A stretch of DNA of 8,108 nucleotides from Propionibacteriaceae bacterium (GTDB lineage: Bacteria > Actinomycetota > Actinomycetes > Propionibacteriales > Propionibacteriaceae): positions 1-8,108 of the forward strand of contig DAIESZ010000177.1 of the NCBI GenBank assembly GCA_027346035.1. The letters are read 5' to 3'. Positions 1-4,121 of the stretch are shown here, in pieces. The position numbers and the translations under genes are program-made. Numbering within the stretch: position 1 is the stretch's first letter; every line of letters begins with the position of its first letter. The notes beneath the pieces were generated by a model. That model did not search any database. It saw only the letters and a list, made by a program, of their open reading frames with translations, and had not been told where the DNA came from.

Positions 1-384
1 CGACCAGGCGTAGGCGGGGACGTACGCGAGCCATCCGACGTACCCGACGACGAGCACGACGACGAGTGCGATGGCCGCCTTGATGGTGTGTCCGCGGTGC
101 CTCCGGCGCTTTCTCCGGTTGTTGCGCAGGCCCGCGGTGGCCGGAGGCACCGCGGCGGAAGATGCCGCCAGGATCGGGGTGCGCGGTGTCGAGGGGGTCG
201 ACGCGAACGCGGCGGGTGCGCGGAGGGGCGGCAGCGGGTCTGCCGCCGCCTTGGCCGCCGCCCGGCGTCGCAGCTCAGCCATCTCGGCCTCGTCCATGGC
301 CCGGCTGCGGTCCTCGGCGCTCCGCTCGTTGCGGTAGAGCCACTCCATGTCGGCCTTGCGTTGGGCGGCGTCACGTTCCGGCAT
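1..384 (-). CDS. LCP (LytR-CpsA-Psr) family protein, N-terminal part
   Basis: This is the N-terminal part of an LCP phosphotransferase; the gene runs off the left edge, so the catalytic domain is not visible. LCP enzymes move glycans from polyprenyl-pyrophosphate carriers onto peptidoglycan on the outer face of the membrane; in mycolata this includes arabinogalactan. What is seen: a charged cytosolic segment with a MEWLYR motif, an Ala/Pro-rich linker, a strongly basic stretch (RRKRRRHR), then one membrane helix (VVVLVVGYVGWLAYVP) ending in AYAWS. This layout is typical of actinobacterial LCP proteins just before the extracytoplasmic domain. There is no Shine-Dalgarno. The ATG at 384 lies 7 nt after a TACGGT -10 box, so leaderless translation is likely; the ATG at 390, two codons upstream, is the alternative. 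The gene is divergent from a glycosyltransferase. The family call rests on the anchor region only. Confidence 0.72.
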   Translation of the reverse strand, partial: MPERDAAQRKADMEWLYRNERSAEDRSRAMDEAEMAELRRRAAAKAAADPLPPLRAPAAFASTPSTPRTPILAASSAAVPPATAGLRNNRRKRRRHRGHTIKAAIALVVVLVVGYVGWLAYVPAYAWS

Positions 385-389
385 GGGCA

Positions 390-398
390 TTACCGTAA
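390..398. promoter_or_regulatory. Symmetric shared -10 element of a divergent promoter
   Basis: The 9-bp perfect palindrome TTACCGTAA contains a TANNNT -10 hexamer on each strand: TACCGT on plus (391-396) and TACGGT on minus (397-392). On minus the box sits 7 nt before the ATG at 384, fitting a leaderless LCP transcript. On plus it would start RNA near 403, giving a leader of about 100 nt for the glycosyltransferase; I found no other TA dinucleotide between 400 and 502. No clear -35 box is seen on either side. The sequence is observed; promoter function is inferred. Confidence 0.42.
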
Positions 399-501
399 CC
401 GAGGATCGCGGAGGTGCCGTTGAAGCCCTTGTGGGTTGCGCTCGGCGTGCCGGGACGGTCGGGCACCCGGGCGGCGCGTGGCCATGGTGGAGAATGGGCC
501 C

Positions 502-1527
502 ATGTCGCCGACCCCCGAACCGGTGAGCGTCATCATGCCGGTGCTCAACGAGGAGGAGCATCTCACCGCGTCCGTGCACGGAGTGCTGGGCCAGGACTAC
601 GCCGGCACGATCGATCTGGTGCTCGCGGTGGGCCCTTCCGAGGATCGCACCCATGAGATCGCCGACCGCCTCGCCCGCGAGGATCCCCGTGTCCGGGTGA
701 TCGACAACCCCTCGGGCACCACGCCCGAGGGGCTCAACCTGGCCATCGGTGCGAGCCTGTTCGACATCATCGTGCGCGTCGACGCCCACGGCGAGTTGCC
801 GCCCGACTACATCCGGAGCGCGGTCGAGGTGCTCCGCCGCACCGGGGCCGCCAACGTGGGCGGGCGCATGGAGGCCCGCGGGCGCACCGCCTTCGAGCAG
901 GCCGTCGCCGTCGCCTACACGTCGCGGATCGGGCTGGGCGGGGGTGGGTTCCACATGGAGGACACCCCGGAGGGTCCGGCCGAGACCGTGTTCCTCGGGG
1001 CGTTCCGCCGTGACGCCCTCGAACGGGTCGGCGGGTTCGATCCGACGCTGCGCCGAGCCCAGGACTGGGATCTCAACTACCGGCTGCGCGCGATGGGGGA
1101 GACCGTCTGGTTCACCCCCGTCCTGCGGGTGACCTACCGCCCACGGTCGACGGTCGGGGCCCTGGCGCGGCAGTTCTTCACCACAGGGCAGTGGCGGCGT
1201 GAGGTGATGCGACGACGTCCCGAGACCGCGAGCGCCCGCTACCTCGCCCCGCCCGTCGTGGTGGCTGTCACTGCGGCCGGCGTCCTGGCGGGTGTCGGGG
1301 GGGTCCTCGGCGGACCCCGCGGACTGTCCCTGGGGTGGGCCCTCCCGGTGACCTACGCCGCCGGCGTCACGGCCGCTGCGCTCTCCATGCACCGCGACAT
1401 GCCGTCCGAGGTGCGGGTGCGGCTGCCGCTGGTGCTCGCGGTCATGCACATGAGCTGGGGGTCGGGGTTCCTCGTGGGTCTGCCCGCCCGGCTGCGGGGG
1501 GCGCCGATGGGCCACCCGGGAGGCTAG
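502..1527 (+). CDS. ExoA-like family 2 glycosyltransferase with C-terminal membrane helices
   Basis: This 341-residue GT-A fold glycosyltransferase probably acts at the inner face of the membrane on a lipid-linked acceptor. Residues 8-110 carry the nucleotide-sugar binding half: VSVIMPVLNEEEHL, then LAVGPSEDRT, then RVDAHGELPPDY with the DXD-like D94-A-H96. The VDAH/PxDY pattern resembles succinoglycan transferase ExoA. The acceptor half has GAFRRDALERVGGFDP (166-181) and Q187-D-W-D190, the likely catalytic acidic site, followed by QFFTTGQWRR (224-233). Hydrophobic segments near 249-270, 277-296 and 305-327 suggest two or three C-terminal helices. The ATG at 502 was chosen because GGAGA at 489-493 lies 8 nt upstream and the domain starts at residue 8; in-frame ATGs at 436 and 484 are less well placed. 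It is divergent from the LCP gene and convergent with the next. Donor and acceptor are unknown. Confidence 0.88.
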   Translation: MSPTPEPVSVIMPVLNEEEHLTASVHGVLGQDYAGTIDLVLAVGPSEDRTHEIADRLAREDPRVRVIDNPSGTTPEGLNLAIGASLFDIIVRVDAHGELPPDYIRSAVEVLRRTGAANVGGRMEARGRTAFEQAVAVAYTSRIGLGGGGFHMEDTPEGPAETVFLGAFRRDALERVGGFDPTLRRAQDWDLNYRLRAMGETVWFTPVLRVTYRPRSTVGALARQFFTTGQWRREVMRRRPETASARYLAPPVVVAVTAAGVLAGVGGVLGGPRGLSLGWALPVTYAAGVTAAALSMHRDMPSEVRVRLPLVLAVMHMSWGSGFLVGLPARLRGAPMGHPGG

Positions 1528-1540
1528 CTGCCCGTGGCGG

Positions 1541-2281
1541 TCAGGACGGTGCGGGACCCTGCGCGCGGGCGACCACCGGCTGGGCGCCCTCGGTGCTGAG
1601 CACCCGGTCGACCGCGTCGTCGGTTCCGCCGACCAGCAGGACGATCGATCCGCCACCGAGAATCGGGGCCACGAGTGAGGTCTCCAGCAGTGCCCAGGGG
1701 TCGTCCCCCGCAGACACGCGCAACGCGATCCGGTTCGGGGTTGCTGGCACGTGATCAATGTCGCCCGCGGTCCGCAGGGTGGTGCCGGCGCGGAAGGCGG
1801 GCGTCGCGTCGGCCGCCGTCGCGGACCAGTGGGCGTCGGGCTGGCCGGTCACCTCGGCGTAGTCGATCACCGCCCGCTGAGGGGTGGCGAATCCGAGGCC
1901 GAGGGGGTGCAGGGAGCAGGCGACGGTCTCGACCCCCGGCACAGGATGGGTGTTGGTGGGACCGACCACCGCGAGATCGACGGCGTCCAGCGCCTCTCGT
2001 CGGTCGGCCTGCACCTCGCCCCCGATCTGCCAGACGGCCATCGCCCACACCAGTCCCACCCAGTGCCCGGGGTCGGTGACGAGCAGCGGCAGACCCACCA
2101 TCGGACGGTCGTCGAAACCGATCGAGGCCATGAGGTTGGCGGTCTTGTCGACCCAGTTGGCGAAGGTGCGCGCGGACAGTTCGACCCGCGCGCCAGTGTC
2201 GAGGTCGTACCAGGTGACGAGTGGCCGTGACCCGTCGCGGCGCACCCGCTCTTCGAGCATTCGGCACAGCCCCCCCGTCAC
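1541..2281 (-). CDS. TIGR03089 family protein (truncated AMP-forming ligase relative)
   Basis: This 246-residue protein resembles the TIGR03089 family of Mycobacteriales (Rv3268-like, from memory), which aligns to the N-terminal part of acyl-CoA synthetases. Typical features are RPLVTWYDLDTGARVELS (19-36), ANWVDKTANLM (41-51) and LVTDPGHWVGLVWAMAVWQIGGEV (67-90), the last matching the segment where AMP-binding enzymes scan substrates. It lacks the Ser/Thr/Gly-rich ATP-binding loop and the mobile C-terminal domain, so adenylation is unlikely; its function is unknown. Start: GTG at 2281, with GGAG (minus strand of 2289-2292) 7 nt upstream; an ATG seven codons downstream is the alternative. Its stop lies 13 bp from the convergent glycosyltransferase stop with no terminator between them. 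A short upstream ORF overlaps its start codon. Confidence 0.85.
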   Translation of the reverse strand: MTGGLCRMLEERVRRDGSRPLVTWYDLDTGARVELSARTFANWVDKTANLMASIGFDDRPMVGLPLLVTDPGHWVGLVWAMAVWQIGGEVQADRREALDAVDLAVVGPTNTHPVPGVETVACSLHPLGLGFATPQRAVIDYAEVTGQPDAHWSATAADATPAFRAGTTLRTAGDIDHVPATPNRIALRVSAGDDPWALLETSLVAPILGGGSIVLLVGGTDDAVDRVLSTEGAQPVVARAQGPAPS

Positions 2282-2337
2282 GACGGGGCTCCGGTCGACG
2301 TCACGCGCATCCCGTGTCGTGGGGACCAGCAGATCAT
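2278..2337 (-). CDS. Possible leaderless 19-codon upstream ORF of the TIGR03089 gene
   Basis: The reading frame MICWSPRHGMRVTSTGAPS starts at the ATG at 2337, exactly 6 nt after a TACCAT hexamer, the arrangement expected for a leaderless actinobacterial transcript. Its stop overlaps the TIGR03089 start codon as GTGA (2281-2278), and the GGAG ribosome site of that gene lies inside it. This would couple translation of the two. No Shine-Dalgarno is needed if the RNA begins at the ATG. It is short and could be chance; there is no homology evidence. Read as a candidate leader peptide rather than a proven gene. Confidence 0.3.
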   Translation of the reverse strand: MICWSPRHGMRVTSTGAPS

Positions 2338-2343
2338 CGGGCC

Positions 2344-2349
2344 ATGGTA
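2344..2349 (-). promoter_or_regulatory. Candidate -10 box (TACCAT) for the TIGR03089 transcript
   Basis: TACCAT on the minus strand fits the TANNNT -10 consensus of the main actinobacterial sigma factor. It lies in the 164-bp divergent gap between TIGR03089 and manC and places the RNA start at or near the ATG at 2337. No recognisable -35 hexamer is seen. Confidence 0.35.
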
Positions 2350-2432
2350 TCGACGCACGGCGGTCCCCGGGAGAGGGCCGCCCGATGCCTCCGTCGAAGG
2401 CGGGGCGTCACACCCGACGCGCGGGGCCCGGC

Positions 2433-2438
2433 TACGCT
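2433..2438 (+). promoter_or_regulatory. Candidate -10 box (TACGCT) for a leaderless manC transcript
   Basis: TACGCT fits TANNNT and is followed by 7 nt before the manC ATG, so transcription would start at or next to the start codon. No Shine-Dalgarno-like sequence precedes this ATG, as expected for a leaderless mRNA. A weak GTCACA at 2407-2412 is 20 nt upstream, too far for a confident -35. Confidence 0.42.
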
Positions 2439-2445
2439 TCGGGCC

Positions 2446-3525
2446 ATGCGATACGTGGCGATCCTGGCCGGCGGGTCTGGTACCCGGTTGTGGCCCCTCT
2501 CCCGACGGGGCCAACCCAAGCAACTGCTCGACCTCATCGGCGGACGCAGCCTGCTGCGGCTGGCCTACGAGCGGGTCGCGGCGTCGATCCCCGCGGCTCG
2601 AGTGCTCGTCTGCACCGGCGCCGCCTACTCCGACATCGTCGCCGCGCAGATACCCGAACTCCCGGCCGCCAACATCCTCGGCGAGCCGGTCGGACGGGAC
2701 TCGCTCAACGCGGTCGCCTGGACCACGGCTGTCATCGCCGCCCGGGACCCGGACGCCGTCGTCGCCGTGCTCAGTGCCGACCAGATCATCAATCCGGTGG
2801 GGCGGTTCCTCGCGGCCCTCGAGGAGGCGTTCCAGATCGCCGGATCCGACCCGACGGCGCTCGTGACCTTCGGGGTGGTCCCCGACAGTCCGCACACCGG
2901 CTACGGCTACCTGCACCGGGGGAGTGCGCTCGAGGGCTTCCCCGGATGCAGCGAGGTGGCCGAATTCCGGGAGAAACCCACCCGTGAGGTGGCCACTGCC
3001 TACGTGGCCTCGGGTGAGTACTGGTGGAACTCGGGCATGTTCGTCTGGCGCGCGGCCACGCTGCTCGAGCAGTTGCGACTGCTCAAGCCGGAGACGCACC
3101 GGCTGATCACCGCCCTCGCCGCCGACCCGGGACGCGTCGAGGAGGTCTACCCCCACTTGGAGCGGATCTCGGTCGACTACGCGATCATGGAGCCCGTCTC
3201 CAAGGGCCGGGGGAGCGGTCACGTCGTGGCGGTGCCCCTGCCGATCACCTGGGTCGACCTTGGCGGCTACCAGGCGCTGTTCGACAACCTGCCGTCAGGC
3301 CCGGGGCAGAACCGGGTGATCGGCCCGGTCGTCGTGTCCGAGTCCGAGGGCAACCTCCTGATCAACACCCGCGGCGACCACAGCGTGCTCGCGGTGTCGG
3401 GCATGCGCGACACCGTCGTCGTCACCACGCCCGACGCCACGCTCGTCGTGCCGCTGTCCGGCGCGCAGGCGGTCAAGGATCTGGTCGCCGCCGTGGTCGG
3501 GCAGATCTCCCCCGACCTCGGCTGA
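2446..3525 (+). CDS. manC: Mannose-1-phosphate guanylyltransferase (GDP-mannose pyrophosphorylase)
   Basis: This 359-residue cytosolic enzyme converts mannose-1-phosphate and GTP to GDP-mannose and pyrophosphate, supplying mannose for phosphatidylinositol mannosides, lipomannan and protein mannosylation. The nucleotidyltransferase signature AILAGGSGTRLWPLSR spans 5-20, with PKQLLDL at 24-30. Further sites are GEPVGRDS (79-86), the metal-site segment LSADQ (109-113), GYGYL (152-156), EFREKP (173-178), WNSGMFVW (194-201), VDYAIME (243-249) and WVDLGGY (269-275). The length matches stand-alone enzymes lacking the isomerase domain of bifunctional ManC. It is the type with the TRLWPLSR signature, distinct from the RmlA-like GDP-mannose pyrophosphorylase called ManB in M. 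tuberculosis. The ATG at 2446 starts exactly where the family begins and is probably leaderless. One oddity is SADQ where many relatives have an ADH or SDH triad. It is divergent from TIGR03089 and codirectional with whiB2. Confidence 0.93.
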   Translation: MRYVAILAGGSGTRLWPLSRRGQPKQLLDLIGGRSLLRLAYERVAASIPAARVLVCTGAAYSDIVAAQIPELPAANILGEPVGRDSLNAVAWTTAVIAARDPDAVVAVLSADQIINPVGRFLAALEEAFQIAGSDPTALVTFGVVPDSPHTGYGYLHRGSALEGFPGCSEVAEFREKPTREVATAYVASGEYWWNSGMFVWRAATLLEQLRLLKPETHRLITALAADPGRVEEVYPHLERISVDYAIMEPVSKGRGSGHVVAVPLPITWVDLGGYQALFDNLPSGPGQNRVIGPVVVSESEGNLLINTRGDHSVLAVSGMRDTVVVTTPDATLVVPLSGAQAVKDLVAAVVGQISPDLG

Positions 3526-3560
3526 GCATGGATGAAGGCACGTGAACTTTGCCGGGGCGC

Positions 3561-3591
3561 TTGACGCGACCCAATGACACCCATGTAATTT
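3561..3591 (+). promoter_or_regulatory. Candidate whiB2 promoter (-35 TTGACG, -10 TAATTT) with a GACAC motif
   Basis: In the 210-bp gap between manC and whiB2, TTGACG (3561-3566) and TAATTT (3586-3591) form a promoter-like pair with a rather long 19-bp spacer. This is a local AT-rich patch in GC-rich DNA. GACAC (3576-3580) lies in the spacer; GACAC is the reported recognition motif of WhiA, the partner of WhiB/WhiB2. Transcription would begin near 3598, leaving a leader of about 138 nt. Assignment is by consensus only. Confidence 0.45.
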
Positions 3592-3608
3592 GTGTGCAGA
3601 GCGCCGGA

Positions 3609-3640
3609 GTGTCGTGATTGACAAGTTGTCGGATCGACAC
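3609..3640. repeat. Nested inverted repeat upstream of whiB2
   Basis: The outer arms GTGTCG (3609-3614) and CGACAC (3635-3640) enclose inner arms GACAA (3620-3624) and TTGTC (3626-3630) around a central G. All arms are perfect complements; the two dyads are offset by half a base. The outer arms contain GACAC on both strands. The element could be a protein operator or, in the RNA, a stem-loop in the whiB2 leader. TTGACA at 3618-3623 overlaps the left inner arm and resembles a -35, but I see no good -10 about 17 bp downstream. Confidence 0.5.
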
Positions 3641-3658
3641 CCGCATCGAAAGCCTTGC

Positions 3659-3673
3659 CGCATCGGGGATGCG
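3659..3673 (+). repeat. Short hairpin in the whiB2 leader
   Basis: CGCATC and GATGCG pair perfectly around a GGG loop, 63 nt before the whiB2 start. The left arm belongs to CCGCATCG, present at 3641-3648 and again at 3658-3665, so two copies of the arm could compete for one GATGCG. No T-run follows, so it is not an obvious terminator. Confidence 0.35.
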
Positions 3674-3735
3674 ACAGCCGCGCTGGGGCCCGCACGTTTC
3701 GCTGGGGGTCCGGGTCGAGTGCCGGAAGGGACAGC

Positions 3736-3996
3736 ATGTCGCAGTTGCTTGTCATCGAATCCAATCTTGCCGACGAGGGAGTGCTGGGCTGGCAGGAGCG
3801 CGCGCTGTGCGCGCAGACCGATCCGGAGGCCTTCTTCCCGGAGAAGGGTGGCTCCACCCGGGAGGCCAAGAAGGTGTGCCAGAGCTGCGAGGTGCGCCAG
3901 GAGTGTCTTGAATACGCGCTGGCCCATGACGAGCGCTTCGGCATCTGGGGTGGGCTCAGCGAGCGTGAGCGGCGCAGGCTGCGCCGGCAGGCCTGA
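3736..3996 (+). CDS. whiB2: WhiB2/WhmD Fe-S transcriptional regulator
   Basis: This 86-residue WhiB-family protein is the mycolata counterpart of streptomycete WhiB. These proteins carry a [4Fe-4S] cluster, bind the principal sigma factor and, with WhiA, activate genes for septation; WhmD is essential for division in Mycobacterium smegmatis. Four cysteines (C25, C48, C51, C57) give the C-X22-C-X2-C-X5-C cluster motif. It is followed by the turn GIWGG (69-73) and a basic tail (RERRRLRRQA) for DNA contact. WQERALCAQTDPEAFFPEKG (19-38) is the typical N-terminal part of the WhiB2 subgroup. The ATG at 3736 has GGAAGGG (3724-3730) 5 nt upstream; a TTG-started extension from 3655 is in frame but lacks support. 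The length is close to M. tuberculosis WhiB2. It is codirectional with the large glycosyltransferase downstream. Confidence 0.94.
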   Translation: MSQLLVIESNLADEGVLGWQERALCAQTDPEAFFPEKGGSTREAKKVCQSCEVRQECLEYALAHDERFGIWGGLSERERRRLRRQA

Positions 3997-4031
3997 TCGC
4001 CGCCGCCGCATCCGCATGTTCCGCCTGCCGG
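3984..4031. repeat. Inverted repeat spanning the end of whiB2
   Basis: CCGGCAGGC (3984-3992, the last whiB2 codons) and GCCTGCCGG (4023-4031) are perfect 9-bp complements separated by 30 nt that include the stop codon. In RNA this would make a GC-rich stem with a large loop. No T-tract follows, so it might slow or stabilise the 3' end rather than act as a classical terminator. Confidence 0.3.
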
Positions 4032-4074
4032 GGTGCTGACTCCTGGCAATGCCGCGAGGGCCGACCCCGTCGGG

Positions 4075-4080
4075 TAGCGT
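4075..4080 (+). promoter_or_regulatory. Candidate -10 box (TAGCGT) for the large glycosyltransferase
   Basis: TAGCGT fits TANNNT and would start RNA near 4087, leaving a leader of about 35 nt that contains GGAAGG (4106-4111), 10 nt before the GTG start. A GACACCC copy lies at 4092-4098, just after the predicted RNA start. No convincing -35 is seen. Confidence 0.33.
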
Positions 4081-4121
4081 GGTGGTGCTCCGACACCCCA
4101 TCCACGGAAGGTAGAGCCGCG

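Noticed and set aside
71..423. Plus-strand frames of 78-111 codons at the left edge
   Set aside because: They are antisense to the LCP N-terminus, which has a coherent anchor layout; translations are Arg/Ala-rich.
1528..1540. Terminator between the convergent glycosyltransferase and TIGR03089 genes
   Set aside because: The 13-bp gap is too short, and I see no stem-loop with a T-run there.
1884..2987. Plus-strand frame of 367 codons across TIGR03089 and the start of manC
   Set aside because: Shadow of TIGR03089 and an out-of-frame reading of manC; Arg/Ser/Pro-rich.
2278..3222. Minus-strand 314-codon frame opposite manC
   Set aside because: Only its last 19 codons (from 2337) have a promoter-like context; the rest is a shadow of manC.
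3618..3647. TTGACA as a second whiB2 -35 box
   Set aside because: No TANNNT hexamer at a suitable distance downstream, and it overlaps the dyad arm.
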